7,251 nucleotides of DNA from Betaproteobacteria bacterium (GCA_011391295.1 JAABQT010000073.1:1-7251); one strand, 5' to 3'; shown: positions 1 to 6,998, numbered from the stretch's first letter. Numbers and translations are program-made. Notes: a model not told the origin generated them from the letters alone.

Positions 1-439
1 CATCTACGACTGGCACAAGGCGGCGCGCAAAGTGGACGATATTCCGATCGCCGAGGATCCGGGCGTGGCCTCCGTCGCGCGCATCTACCGCTACTACAAG
101 AAATTCGGCTACGCCACGCAGGTGATGGGTGCGAGTTTTCGCAAGACCGGCCAGATCGTGGCGCTCGCGGGCTGCGACCTGCTCACCATCGCGCCGGACC
201 TGCTGGCCAAGCTCGCGGTGGCGCAGGGCGCGCTGGAACGCAGACTCTCGCCCGAGGAAGCGCGCGAGCACGCGCTCGAGCGCATTTCGCTGGACGAGAA
301 GGGCTACCGCTGGCTGCACAACGAGGACGCGATGGCGGTGGACAAGCTCGCCGAGGGCATCCGCCGCTTCGACGCCGACGCGAGGAAGCTCGAGCAGTTC
401 GTCCTGTCGCTGGTCAAGGGCCGGCGCGCAGCCGCGTAA
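1..439 (+). CDS. tal: Transaldolase, C-terminal part (5' end outside window)
   Basis: Transaldolase moves a dihydroxyacetone unit between sugar phosphates in the non-oxidative pentose phosphate pathway and acts in the cytosol. The reading frame is open from base 2 and ends at TAA 437-439, giving about 145 C-terminal residues of a protein usually near 315. The visible part follows the TalB-type order closely: an IYDWHK segment, then EDPGV, a Tyr-rich YRYYKKFGY helix, the phosphate-binding MGASFR motif, [11 protein letters not shown], and the late [18 protein letters not shown] block. The catalytic Schiff-base lysine lies upstream, outside the window. The Asn that usually follows SFR is Lys here, a mild variation. 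The GTG at base 32 is internal and not the true start. The next gene starts 4 bases after this stop, so the two are probably cotranscribed. Identity is secure; which transaldolase subfamily it belongs to is not settled. Confidence 0.93.
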   Translation, partial: IYDWHKAARKVDDIPIAEDPGVASVARIYRYYKKFGYATQVMGASFRKTGQIVALAGCDLLTIAPDLLAKLAVAQGALERRLSPEEAREHALERISLDEKGYRWLHNEDAMAVDKLAEGIRRFDADARKLEQFVLSLVKGRRAAA

Positions 440-443
440 TTCC

Positions 444-1217
444 GTGGGCAAGCTGATCGGCAGTGCGCTGGAGGAGCGCCCGGGCGGGCGAGTGGCGCGC
501 ATCGTCATCGACAACCCGGCGAAACTGAACGCGCTCTCCGCGGCCGCGATCCACGAGCTCACCGCGGCGTTAAGATCGCTGCACGCCGACCCGAAGCTGC
601 GCGCAGTGGTGCTGACCGGCGCGGGCGCGAAGGCGTTCTCCGGCGGTGTCGACGTGGCCGATCTCGGCGCCAGCACGCAGGCCACCGCGCGCGCGGGCAT
701 CACACGGCTGCACGCATGCATCACTGCGGTGCGCGAGTCTCCGGTGCCGGTAATCGCGCGCGTGAACGGCTATTGCATCGGCGGCGCGCTGGAGCTGGCC
801 GCGGCCTGCGACCTGCGCATCGCCGCCGACCACGCGCGCTTTGGCATGCCGGAAGTGCGCCTGGGTATTCCCTCGGTGATCGAGGCGGCGCTGCTGCCGC
901 GGCTGATGGGCGCGGGACGCGCGCGCTGGCTGCTGCTGACGGGCGAGTTGATCGACGCCGCCGAGGCGCTGCGTTGGGGCCTGGTGGAGCGCGTAGTGGA
1001 CGCGGTCTTGCTCGACGTCGAGGTGGACCAGGCGCTCGATGCCATCCTCGCCGGCGGCGACGCGGCGATCCGAGCGCAAAAACGCCTGAATCGGGCCTAC
1101 GAGGAGTTGCCGTTCGCCGAGGCAGTGCAGCTCAGCATCGACGAGTTCGCGCGCGCCTACGAGGGCGGCGAGCCGCAGCGCATGATCGCCGACTACCTGC
1201 GCCGCAGGCGCAAGTAG
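444..1217 (+). CDS. Enoyl-CoA hydratase/isomerase (crotonase family)
   Basis: A 257-residue crotonase-fold protein, the usual length for the family. Members hydrate or isomerise enoyl-CoA thioesters, and this one probably serves fatty-acid or amino-acid derived acyl-CoA breakdown in the cytosol. The first oxyanion-hole segment AFSGGVD is at residues 64-70. The second, [16 protein letters not shown], is at 108-123. Both glutamates used by true hydratases appear present: E117, equivalent to Glu144 of rat mitochondrial hydratase, and E137 in FGMPE, equivalent to Glu164. A hydratase rather than a catalytically divergent member is therefore likely. The GTG at 444 was chosen because it is the first start after the transaldolase stop and the conserved fold begins about 15 residues later; the ORF runs farther upstream only through transaldolase codons. 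No good Shine-Dalgarno is visible, so expression may depend on coupling to the transaldolase gene 4 bases upstream. The exact substrate cannot be read from sequence. Confidence 0.88.
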   Translation: MGKLIGSALEERPGGRVARIVIDNPAKLNALSAAAIHELTAALRSLHADPKLRAVVLTGAGAKAFSGGVDVADLGASTQATARAGITRLHACITAVRESPVPVIARVNGYCIGGALELAAACDLRIAADHARFGMPEVRLGIPSVIEAALLPRLMGAGRARWLLLTGELIDAAEALRWGLVERVVDAVLLDVEVDQALDAILAGGDAAIRAQKRLNRAYEELPFAEAVQLSIDEFARAYEGGEPQRMIADYLRRRRK

Positions 1218-1221
1218 CCCA

Positions 1222-1884
1222 TCAGCGCGGGAGCACCATCTGCCGGATACGCTCGATCTCCGCTGCGGCTTGTTGCTGCGCATCCTTGGCCTGCTGGTGC
1301 AGGCGCTGGCGCAGCGCCTCCTCGATGAGCGGCGTCGCCGGCGCCACGGCGCGCAACTTGTCCTGCGATTCGTGGTGCGAGGAGTACAGCGTGGCGAGCG
1401 CGGACATGGCGGTGCGGTAATCGAAATTGTCGCGCTCGGCCCTTTCCTTGAGTGCCAGCGCCTGCTGGATCCAGCCGGTGCCGCGTGCGTCCGCGGCGCC
1501 GATATGCCCCGCCAGGGCCTGGCGGCTGGCGAGCCCGGCGGCGCGCGCGCGCGCCGCGGCGGCATGGTTGCGCAGGATCGCCTGTACGTCGGTGAGATAG
1601 AGCTCGGCCGCCTCGGCGAGCACCCTGTCTTGCGACAGGTCTTCGCGCCGCAGCGTCTCGATGTGCCGGGCGACGGCCTCGGCATGGGCTTGCAGGCGCG
1701 CGGCGTCGGCCTTGCCGGAAGCGGCCTCGCGCAGGCGCGCCGTGGCATCGGCGGCGCTCGCGGTCGCGCTCGACTCCAGGTCGCGCTTCTTCTTCACGCC
1801 GTAGAGCATGCTGGCGGCGACCACCAGCATCAGCACCGCGGCGAGACCGAAAACGATGCGCTTCGTGCGGCGGGCGGCGGGCAT
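1222..1884 (-). CDS. Membrane-anchored alpha-helical protein of unknown function
   Basis: I do not recognise this 220-residue protein. It starts with a basic stretch (ARRTKR, residues 4-9), then one hydrophobic segment at about 10-29, then KKKRD. This looks like a single N-terminal membrane anchor rather than a cleaved signal, because no AXA cleavage site follows; the rest would then lie in the periplasm. The body from about residue 35 to the end is rich in Ala, Arg, Glu and Gln and looks almost entirely helical, with a likely coiled coil near 185-216. There are no cysteines and no catalytic motif that I can identify. The start ATG at 1882-1884 places the basic residues directly before the hydrophobic segment, but its upstream Shine-Dalgarno is weak. 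It converges on the hydratase gene with 4 bases between stop codons and is divergent from cysK. Opposing frames over this span lack any recognisable protein, which favours this strand. Confidence 0.7.
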   Translation of the reverse strand: MPAARRTKRIVFGLAAVLMLVVAASMLYGVKKKRDLESSATASAADATARLREAASGKADAARLQAHAEAVARHIETLRREDLSQDRVLAEAAELYLTDVQAILRNHAAAARARAAGLASRQALAGHIGAADARGTGWIQQALALKERAERDNFDYRTAMSALATLYSSHHESQDKLRAVAPATPLIEEALRQRLHQQAKDAQQQAAAEIERIRQMVLPR

Positions 1885-1959
1885 GGCGAGGCCGGGATTC
1901 TACGCCGCGCGTGGCGCGCGGGCCGGTCCCGGTGCCCGCGGTTTGAATGTCCGGCGTAC

Positions 1960-1966
1960 AAAGGAG
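1960..1966 (+). promoter_or_regulatory. Strong ribosome binding site ahead of cysK leader/alternative start
   Basis: AAAGGAG is the best Shine-Dalgarno among the plus-strand genes of the window, yet it lies about 55 bases before the conventional cysK start. It stands 3 bases from ATG 1970, which opens a 17-codon leader ORF, and 5 bases from GTG 1972, which is in frame with cysK. The 5-base spacing fits the GTG better; the stronger codon favours the ATG. Which start it serves is undecided. Confidence 0.6.
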
Positions 1967-1969
1967 ATC

Positions 1970-2023
1970 ATGTGCCTGCGCAGTCCCGCCGCCGTAAGAA
2001 CATCCGATCCGGAGACGCCATGA
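1970..2023 (+). CDS. Putative 17-residue leader peptide upstream of cysK
   Basis: A short ORF encoding [17 protein letters not shown], with cysteine as the second codon. It is preceded by AAAGGAG, and its TGA stop (2021-2023) overlaps the ATG of cysK (2020-2022) as ATGA. That arrangement is typical of translational coupling. A cysteine codon at the start of a leader just before a cysteine synthase gene is suggestive of control by cysteine supply, but there is only one Cys codon and I see no clear mutually exclusive hairpins or terminator. The competing explanation is that the ribosome binding site serves GTG 1972 in frame with cysK, making this ORF an out-of-frame coincidence. Product and function are inference only. 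Confidence 0.4.
   Translation: MCLRSPAAVRTSDPETP
2011..2014 (+). promoter_or_regulatory. Ribosome binding site of cysK (conventional start)
   Basis: GGAG lies 5 bases before ATG 2020. It supports the conventional CysK start, where the protein begins MKADTIL just ahead of the conserved IGNTP motif. It lies inside the putative leader ORF, so ribosomes translating the leader would pass over it and finish at the cysK start. Confidence 0.6.
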
Positions 2024-2952
2024 AAGCCGATACCATCCTCGCCACCATCGGCAATACGCCGCACATCCGCATGCAGCGCCTGTTCGGCAACACGCACGAA
2101 GTGTGGATCAAGTCCGAGCGCGCCAACCCCGGCGGCTCGATCAAGGATCGCATCGGCCTGGCGATGGTCGAGGCCGCGGAACAGAGCGGCCAGCTCAAGC
2201 CCGGCGGCACGATCATCGAGCCCACTTCGGGCAACACCGGCATCGGGCTGGCCATCGTGGCCGCGGTGAGGGGCTACAAGCTGGTGCTGGTGATGCCCGA
2301 CAGCATGTCGGTCGAGCGCCGGCGCCTGATCCTTGCCTACGGCGCCAAGCTGGTGCTGACACCGCGCGAGAAGGGCATGCCCGGGAGCATTGCGCGCGCG
2401 CAGGAGATCCTCGCGCAGACCCCCGGAGGCTGGATCCCCCAGCAGTTCGAGAACCCGGCCAACATCGAGGTGCATGCGTGCACCACGGCGAAGGAAATTC
2501 TCGTCGACTTCCCGCAGGGCATGGACGCGCTCATCACCGGCGTAGGCACCGGCGGTCACATCACCGGCTGCGCGCAGGTACTGAAGAAGGCCTGGCCGAA
2601 GCTCAAGGTGTTCGCCGTCGAGCCCACCGCCTCGCCGGTGATCTCCGGCGGCAAGCACACGCCGCACCCCATCCAGGGCATCGGCGCGGGATTCATCCCG
2701 AAGAACCTGCACATCGACCTGCTCGACGGCGTGATCCAGGTCGATGCCGAGGCGGCCAAGGAGATGGCGCGCCGCGCGGCGCGCGAGGAAGGCATGCTGG
2801 TCGGCATTTCCTCGGGCGCGACGCTTGCCGCGATCGCGCAGAAGCTCACCGAGCTGCCCAAGGGGGCAAAGGTGCTCGGCTTCAATTACGATAGCGGCGA
2901 GCGCTACCTGTCGATCGAAGGTTTTCTGCCGATCGAACCCAGCGCCGCTTGA
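2020..2952 (+). CDS. cysK: Cysteine synthase (O-acetylserine sulfhydrylase)
   Basis: A 310-residue pyridoxal-phosphate enzyme that joins sulfide to O-acetylserine to make L-cysteine, the last step of cytosolic cysteine synthesis. Visible motifs in order: IGNTP (10-14); NPGGSIKDR (36-44), with K42 as the PLP Schiff-base lysine; TSGNTG (69-74), the substrate-binding loop; MPDSMS (92-97); QFENPAN (142-148); the phosphate-binding GVGTGG (174-179); [11 protein letters not shown] (217-227); and SSGA (264-267) near the pyridine nitrogen. Length is normal and nothing essential is missing. ATG 2020 is chosen for its GGAG site and its position relative to IGNTP. An in-frame GTG at 1972 behind a stronger ribosome site would add 16 residues, several of them basic (SRRRK). 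The stop overlaps the start of the next gene. Annotation as the A-type enzyme follows overall resemblance; a cysM-like or cystathionine beta-synthase-like role is less likely but not excluded. Confidence 0.93.
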   Translation: MKADTILATIGNTPHIRMQRLFGNTHEVWIKSERANPGGSIKDRIGLAMVEAAEQSGQLKPGGTIIEPTSGNTGIGLAIVAAVRGYKLVLVMPDSMSVERRRLILAYGAKLVLTPREKGMPGSIARAQEILAQTPGGWIPQQFENPANIEVHACTTAKEILVDFPQGMDALITGVGTGGHITGCAQVLKKAWPKLKVFAVEPTASPVISGGKHTPHPIQGIGAGFIPKNLHIDLLDGVIQVDAEAAKEMARRAAREEGMLVGISSGATLAAIAQKLTELPKGAKVLGFNYDSGERYLSIEGFLPIEPSAA

Positions 2953-4052
2953 GCACGGCGCCGATCTTCGAGATGAACGCGCCGCACGCGGCTGAGTTCC
3001 TCACCCTGCAGGAAATCGTCGCCGCCGCGCGCGCCAATCTGGCGCCCGGGCCCTGGAGTTACCTGATCGGCGGCGCGGAAACCGAGACCACGGTGCGCCG
3101 CAACCGCCAGGCGCTCGACTCGATCGCCTTCCGGCCGCGCGTGTTGCGCGACGTGAGCCACATCGACGCCACGGCGGCGTTCCTCGGCCAGCGCGTACGC
3201 CTGCCGGTGCTGCTGGCGCCGATCGGCGGCCTCGAGTCCATCGTCGAAGGCGGCGCTGCTGCGGCTGCGCGCGGCGCCGCGCAGTTCGGCGTGCCGCAAA
3301 TGCTGTCGTCGGTGTGCAGGCCGGGGCTGGAGGAGACCGCCGCCGCCGCGCAGACGCGGCGTTGCTTCCAGCTCTATGTGCGTGGCGATGACCCCTGGGT
3401 GGATGACCATGTGCGCCGCGCGCGCGACCACGGGTACACCGCCTTCTGCCTCACGGTGGACGTGGCGATGTACAGCCGGCGCGAACGCGACCTGGTCGGT
3501 CGCTTCGTCAAGCCCTGGCGTTCGAGCGCCGCGGCCGGCCGCAATTTCCAGGCGGCGCTTTCCTGGGACCAGGTCAGGCGCTTCAAGGACCGGCACGACC
3601 TGCCGCTGATCATCAAAGGCATCGCCACGGCGGAAGACGCCGGCATCGCCGTGCAGCACGGCGTCGAGGTGGTGTATGTCTCCAACCACGGCGGCCGGCA
3701 ACTCGATCACGGCCTGGGCAGCGCGACGGTGCTGCCGGAGATCGCAGCCGCCGTCGCCGGGCGCGCGCAGGTCTGGGTGGACGGCGGATTCATGCGCGGA
3801 TCGGACGTCGTGAAAGCCATCGCCCTCGGCGCGCAAACCGTGGGTTTGGGACGCCTCGCCTGCCTCGGCCTCGCCGCTGCGGGGGTGCCGGGCCTGGTAC
3901 GCACGCTGGAGATCCTCGAGGAGGAGATCCAGACCTGCCTCGGCCTGCTCGGCGTCACCTCGCTGGCTGAACTTGGTCCGCAGCATGTCACCGCCGCGTC
4001 CCCGGTGGGCCTGCCCGGACCCCTGAGCGCCTTCCCGCTGCTGGGAGAGTAG
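2949..4052 (+). CDS. FMN-dependent alpha-hydroxy-acid oxidase/dehydrogenase
   Basis: A 367-residue TIM-barrel flavoprotein of the glycolate oxidase/L-lactate dehydrogenase family, which oxidises an L-2-hydroxy acid to the 2-oxo acid. The family active site is recognisable: Y38 (WSYLIGGA), APIG (90-93), the QLY segment with Y143, TVD (169-171) followed by R178, K223 in IIKGI, the catalytic base H247 with R250 in SNHGGRQLD, and the FMN-phosphate segments DGGFMRG (278-284) and GLGR (299-302). Proline normally follows the last Arg; Leu is found here. No signal peptide or membrane segment is seen, so it is probably cytosolic. The TTG at 2949 overlaps the cysK stop as TTGA, which suggests translational coupling. 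ATG 2973, 8 codons later, is the alternative start; it has no good ribosome site either. Substrate (lactate, glycolate, mandelate or another acid) cannot be decided. The link to cysteine synthesis is unexplained. Confidence 0.88.
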   Translation: MSTAPIFEMNAPHAAEFLTLQEIVAAARANLAPGPWSYLIGGAETETTVRRNRQALDSIAFRPRVLRDVSHIDATAAFLGQRVRLPVLLAPIGGLESIVEGGAAAAARGAAQFGVPQMLSSVCRPGLEETAAAAQTRRCFQLYVRGDDPWVDDHVRRARDHGYTAFCLTVDVAMYSRRERDLVGRFVKPWRSSAAAGRNFQAALSWDQVRRFKDRHDLPLIIKGIATAEDAGIAVQHGVEVVYVSNHGGRQLDHGLGSATVLPEIAAAVAGRAQVWVDGGFMRGSDVVKAIALGAQTVGLGRLACLGLAAAGVPGLVRTLEILEEEIQTCLGLLGVTSLAELGPQHVTAASPVGLPGPLSAFPLLGE

Positions 4053-4141
4053 CGAGCCGGGGGGGCCGCCGCCCGTGCTGCCTCCCGCGCGGCAGGAAAA
4101 CCCTGAACAGGTATGCTCTGCGCCAGAGGGAAAATCGGACA

Positions 4142-5893
4142 GTGGGCCTAAAGACGCTCGGGCGGTACCGCATCCTGGGAGAGCTGGGCCGCGGCGCCAT
4201 GGGGGTGGTGTACCGCGCCATCGACCCGCTCATCGAGCGCGAGGTCGCCCTCAAGACGCTGCACGCCGAGTTGCCGGCAGATGTGATCGATGAGGTGCGC
4301 GTGCGCTTCCTGCGCGAAGCGCGCTCCGCGGGCCGGCTGAACCATCCCAACATCGTGACCATATTCGACGTCGGCGAGGAAGGCGGCGCCGCCTATATCG
4401 CGATGGAGTTGCTGGAGGGGCCCTCGCTGCACCAGATGCTCAAGGAACGCCAGCGCATCCCCTTCCATACTGCTGCCGACATCATCGCCCAGGTCGCCGA
4501 CGCGCTGCACCACGCGCACCAGTTCTCGATCGTGCATCGCGACGTCAAGCCGGCCAACGTGGTGGTGGCGCCTTCGGGACGCGCCAAGCTCACCGATTTC
4601 GGGGTGGCCTATGTGCCCGCATCGGACGTGACCCAGACCGGCTCGGCGCTGGGCTCGCCGCGCTACATGGCCCCCGAGCAGGTGCTGGGCCAGCCGATCG
4701 ATGCGCGCGCCGACGTGTTCTCGCTCGGCGTGGTGCTCTACGAGCTGCTCACCCGGCGCACGCCGTTCGAATGGCCGGGCGATACCACGGTGTTCGCGCT
4801 CATGCAGCGCATCGCCGGCGAACCGCACCCGCCCCTGCGCCAGATCGACCCCGAGATCCCGGCCGGGTTCGACCGCATCATGGACCGCGCGCTCGCCAAG
4901 CGGCCGCAGGACCGCTACCAGAGCGCGAGCGAGTTTGCGGGCGACCTGCGCAACTACCATAGCCTGGGCGGCGGCACCGAATTCGCCGATACCGTGCCCC
5001 AGGCGACCTTGCCGCCCACGGCGGTTGCGGTCGAAGAGCAGCAGATGCGCAATCAGTTGCTCGATGACCTCGACCAGTTCGCGAAGAACTTCGAGGCGCA
5101 GGACACGCGGCGCGTGCGCGAGGAACTGGAGGCGCGCCTCAAGAAGGAGCAGGCGTTGTCCGAGTGGGGCGCGGCCGAAGAGCAAAAGCGCATGGCGTTC
5201 GAGCGCGGCGAGCCCGCGGCGCCCGAGGGCGACCCGAACTGGATGACCACCACGCGCCGCATGGAAGCGGTCGAAATCATGCGGCAGCAGTCCGCCTTCA
5301 GAAAAAAGCAGGCCGCGGAGAAACCGAAGGCGATGGCGGCGCTCGACGCTGCGATGCGCGCGGCTTTGCAGTACCTGACCGAGTTCGGCAAGGAGATGAA
5401 CGCGCACGAACCGCATGCGGGCGCGCCCTACGAATTCATCTATGTCGGCAAACTGCCCTCGGTGACGCTCACCCAGGCATCGGTCGGCAATCGCACGCTC
5501 AAGTTGCCGGAGGGCAAGGAGCTGTGCGCGCAGGTCCAGTTCCGGTTCTGGGTGCGGGCGGCCGAGCCGCCGAAGTTCATGCTCCTGGGCGAAGACGTCG
5601 AGCGCTGCGCGCAGTACCTCAAGACGCTGCGCGTCGAATTCCAGCAGCGCGCGCGCAAGGACGACAAGGAACGGCCGGTGCAGTTCGTCGTCGCCGGTCC
5701 CCTGCCTTGCGAGGTCAACATCCGGGCCGACTACGAGGCGGCAAGCGCCACCATCGAGCTGGTCAACGTGCGCCGCTTCGGTCGCGTCACGGTGCGCCTG
5801 GGCACCGAAACGTTCAAGGGCGCGATCGACGACCTGGCGCGCTACGTGCTCGGCGTGGACGACGATTTCAAGAAGCTGATCGCCGAGGCCTGA
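4142..5893 (+). CDS. Soluble Hanks-type serine/threonine protein kinase with unassigned C-terminal domain
   Basis: A 583-residue eukaryotic-like Ser/Thr kinase. The kinase domain spans about residues 8-272 and is complete: glycine loop GRGAMGVVY (16-24), ATP-binding K38 in VALK, its partner E59, catalytic loop HRDVKPAN (132-139) with D134, K136 and N139, DFG (152-154), and APE (177-179). Thr and Ser residues at 164-172 of the activation loop are candidate autophosphorylation sites. There is no transmembrane segment and no PASTA repeat, unlike PknB-type receptor kinases, so it should be cytosolic. Residues 295-420 look helical and charged, likely coiled coil. Residues about 428-583 look like a mixed alpha/beta domain I cannot name. 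The start is GTG 4142, 7 codons before the kinase fold, with AGAGGG 11 bases upstream and a weak TATGCT at 4112-4117 as a possible -10. The 89-base gap after the oxidase gene suggests a separate transcription unit. No phosphatase or FHA protein is adjacent. Substrates are unknown. Confidence 0.9.
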   Translation: MGLKTLGRYRILGELGRGAMGVVYRAIDPLIEREVALKTLHAELPADVIDEVRVRFLREARSAGRLNHPNIVTIFDVGEEGGAAYIAMELLEGPSLHQMLKERQRIPFHTAADIIAQVADALHHAHQFSIVHRDVKPANVVVAPSGRAKLTDFGVAYVPASDVTQTGSALGSPRYMAPEQVLGQPIDARADVFSLGVVLYELLTRRTPFEWPGDTTVFALMQRIAGEPHPPLRQIDPEIPAGFDRIMDRALAKRPQDRYQSASEFAGDLRNYHSLGGGTEFADTVPQATLPPTAVAVEEQQMRNQLLDDLDQFAKNFEAQDTRRVREELEARLKKEQALSEWGAAEEQKRMAFERGEPAAPEGDPNWMTTTRRMEAVEIMRQQSAFRKKQAAEKPKAMAALDAAMRAALQYLTEFGKEMNAHEPHAGAPYEFIYVGKLPSVTLTQASVGNRTLKLPEGKELCAQVQFRFWVRAAEPPKFMLLGEDVERCAQYLKTLRVEFQQRARKDDKERPVQFVVAGPLPCEVNIRADYEAASATIELVNVRRFGRVTVRLGTETFKGAIDDLARYVLGVDDDFKKLIAEA

Positions 5894-5985
5894 TCTGACT
5901 TGATGGCGTTCGCATCGGGAACCGCTCTCGACGCGCTCCAGCCGCCTTGGGCGCCGCGCCGGCGACGAACCGCGTTTGCCGGGAG

Positions 5986-6501
5986 TTACCTGACGCTACT
6001 ATCCGCGAGCACCCCGATATGCGTGCGATCGCGTTCTTCCTGTGCCTTCAGCTTTGAGAGCTTCGCGCAGAAGTCCAGCTTGACGGCTGTTGCAATCGGT
6101 ACATCCGGGAGCCACGCGGATCTTTCTGCGGCATACCGTGCATGGCTGAGCAAGTTGACGCCCTGGCTGAGCCGCATCCGGCGCGGATTGCCGCAGTCAT
6201 GCAGCATGTACACGGCCATCGGGTCCATGGATGACTTTCCCGACCGCATGACCTTCAACCAGACAGCAAAACCGGATCGGTCCGGCAGCACCTTCAGCGA
6301 CGTCTTCGCAATGTAGACCTTGAGGTCCGACTTTGTCTGGTGAACGAAGACCCAGTCCGAGTCGCCCGGCATCGCAGGCGCCACGGGGTAGTTGTCGACC
6401 GCGATTGCCGCGAACGGAACCAGTCCCAGGGCCAGAACCAGCGCCGTAACCAGGCCAGGTATCGAGACCATGTGTCGCGGCTGAAGGGCGATAGCATGCA
6501 C
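5986..6501 (-). CDS. Secreted protein resembling surface-adhesin protein E (Adhesin_E)
   Basis: A 171-residue exported protein. A hydrophobic segment at about 12-33 ends in AIA at 32-34, a plausible signal peptidase I site. The mature part begins soon before DWVFV and continues through KVYIAKTSLK, VWLKVM, a DCGNPRRMR segment, W130 followed by PDVPIATAV, and C145. This order (Trp, V-Y-I strand, V-W strand, D-C-x-x-R-R, then W-x-x-V-P and a final Cys) resembles the small proteobacterial Adhesin_E domain. C103 and C145 could form a disulfide. The GTG start at 6501 is chosen because AGGAG sits 7 bases before it; an ATG at 6471 would give a more compact signal peptide but has no ribosome site. The C-terminal 25 residues are charged and run past the domain. 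Base composition is lower in GC than in neighbours (32 of 60 at 6301-6360). It converges on the kinase gene. The family call is by pattern memory, and actual adhesion is unproven. Confidence 0.68.
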   Translation of the reverse strand: MHAIALQPRHMVSIPGLVTALVLALGLVPFAAIAVDNYPVAPAMPGDSDWVFVHQTKSDLKVYIAKTSLKVLPDRSGFAVWLKVMRSGKSSMDPMAVYMLHDCGNPRRMRLSQGVNLLSHARYAAERSAWLPDVPIATAVKLDFCAKLSKLKAQEERDRTHIGVLADSSVR

Positions 6502-6508
6502 GGTGTTG

Positions 6509-6513
6509 CTCCT
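6509..6513 (-). promoter_or_regulatory. Ribosome binding site deciding the GTG start of the Adhesin_E-like gene
   Basis: On the minus strand AGGAG is followed by 7 bases and then GTG 6501. Both sequence and spacing are close to ideal. The in-frame ATG 10 codons later has nothing comparable, so translation most likely starts at the GTG. Confidence 0.65.
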
Positions 6514-6746
6514 GCTCGGACAATAGCCTCATGTTGGGCTTTGGCGCGTAGTCCTACCCCGCACTTCGTCACGGTCTTGCACTTGTTGACGGCCGGCGGG
6601 TTGCCGACATCACATGGTCATGCGATTGCGGCATGGTCCGGCGATCGCTCAGCGGTCTACGTAGCCTTTGCCCACTGCGGCGCACGTCGCGTCCGCACTC
6701 CCGCGGCGACACATGCGCGAGGTCTGGGACGTTGGCGGAATCGCAA

Positions 6747-6770
6747 CGGTTACCGGTCTCCCGATAACCG
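6747..6770 (-). terminator. Hairpin downstream of the tRNA pair; possible terminator or processing site
   Basis: In the minus-strand transcript the arms CGGTTATCGG and CCGGTAACCG pair over 10 positions with one U-G wobble and close on a GAGA loop, a GNRA-type tetraloop. It begins 8 bases after the encoded CCA of tRNA-Glu. A second pairing, TTGGCGG (6732-6738) with CCGCCAA (6768-6774), could extend or compete with it. Only two T residues follow on the minus strand, so it is a poor intrinsic terminator by itself. A 3' trailer processing or stabilising structure fits as well. Confidence 0.35.
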
Positions 6771-6778
6771 CCAAACAT

Positions 6779-6854
6779 TGGCGTCCCCACGGGGATTCGA
6801 ACCCCGGTTACCGCCGTGAAAGGGCGATGTCCTAGGCCTCTAGACGATGGGGAC
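6779..6854 (-). tRNA. tRNA-Glu, anticodon TTC
   Basis: A 76-base cloverleaf read on the minus strand from 6854 to 6779. The acceptor stem pairs GTCCCC with GGGGAC, the discriminator is G, and the 3' CCA is encoded (6781-6779). The T arm GGTTCGAATCC is canonical. The anticodon stem TCGCC/GGCGG, with one T-G pair, encloses the loop CTTTCAC, giving anticodon TTC for Glu codons GAA and GAG. It lies 24 bases after the end of tRNA-Ala on the same strand and is almost certainly processed from the same transcript. No intron or mismatch is seen. Confidence 0.96.
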
Positions 6855-6878
6855 TCGGACCAAATTTCGAGTCAGGCC

Positions 6879-6954
<76 letters not shown>

Positions 6955-6968
6955 GACACAGGGCGCGA

Positions 6969-6998
6969 ATTATAGCCGCGCGCTGCCGGAATCGACAA
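6969..6998 (-). promoter_or_regulatory. Sigma-70 type promoter of the tRNA-Ala/tRNA-Glu unit
   Basis: On the minus strand a perfect TATAAT (6974-6969) lies 18 bases after TTGTCG (6998-6993), which matches 4 of 6 positions of the -35 consensus. The bases after the -10 box, TCGCGCCC, form a GC-rich discriminator, typical of stable-RNA promoters that respond to ppGpp. Transcription would start about 7 bases before the mature tRNA-Ala end. It begins 16 bases past the stop of the DUF3617-like gene, so the tRNAs need not depend on readthrough. Confidence 0.75.

Larger units (their letters stand above)
6502..6778. other. Intergenic region between Adhesin_E-like gene and tRNA-Glu
   Basis: These 277 bases hold no ORF that I believe in either direction. 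The open frames across them run into the tRNA gene in antisense or are shadows. Visible items are the ribosome site of the minus-strand gene, a repeated CATGGTC (6613-6619 and 6632-6638), the palindromes GCGATCGC (6641-6648) and CTACGTAG (6657-6664), and the hairpin at 6747-6770. Composition is nearer to the Adhesin_E-like gene than to the rest of the window. Confidence 0.5.

Noticed and set aside
1885..1960. Sigma-70 promoter for cysK
   Set aside because: A TTGAAT-like stretch at 1943-1948 has no -10 box at a suitable distance, so no promoter is called.
1270..2019. Long upstream extension of the cysK frame
   Set aside because: CysK normally begins a few residues before IGNTP. The extension runs antisense through the 1222-1884 gene and resembles no domain. 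Only the last 16 codons, from GTG 1972, remain a realistic alternative.
2904..3986. 360-codon minus-strand ORF antisense to the hydroxy-acid oxidase
   Set aside because: The plus strand has a full set of family active-site residues over the same bases. The antisense translation is low-complexity and unrecognisable.
4078..4095. CTGCC/GGCAG hairpin between the oxidase and kinase genes as a terminator
   Set aside because: Only five pairs with an 8-base loop, followed by GAAAA rather than a T-tract on the plus strand.
4148..5416. 422-codon minus-strand ORF antisense to the kinase
   Set aside because: It lies entirely inside a gene with a complete kinase motif set. Its translation is rich in Arg, Leu, Ala and His with no recognisable motif, as expected from a GC-rich third-position shadow.
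5894..6778. Attachment-site repeat of the tRNA-Glu 3' end
   Set aside because: I looked for a second copy of the T-arm and acceptor sequence in the low-GC segment and found none, so no att site is claimed.
6340..6819. 159-codon plus-strand ORF ending in SPRGFEPRLPP
   Set aside because: The ending is the translation of the antisense of a tRNA gene, a well-known source of spurious proteins. The rest is antisense to the secreted protein gene or intergenic.
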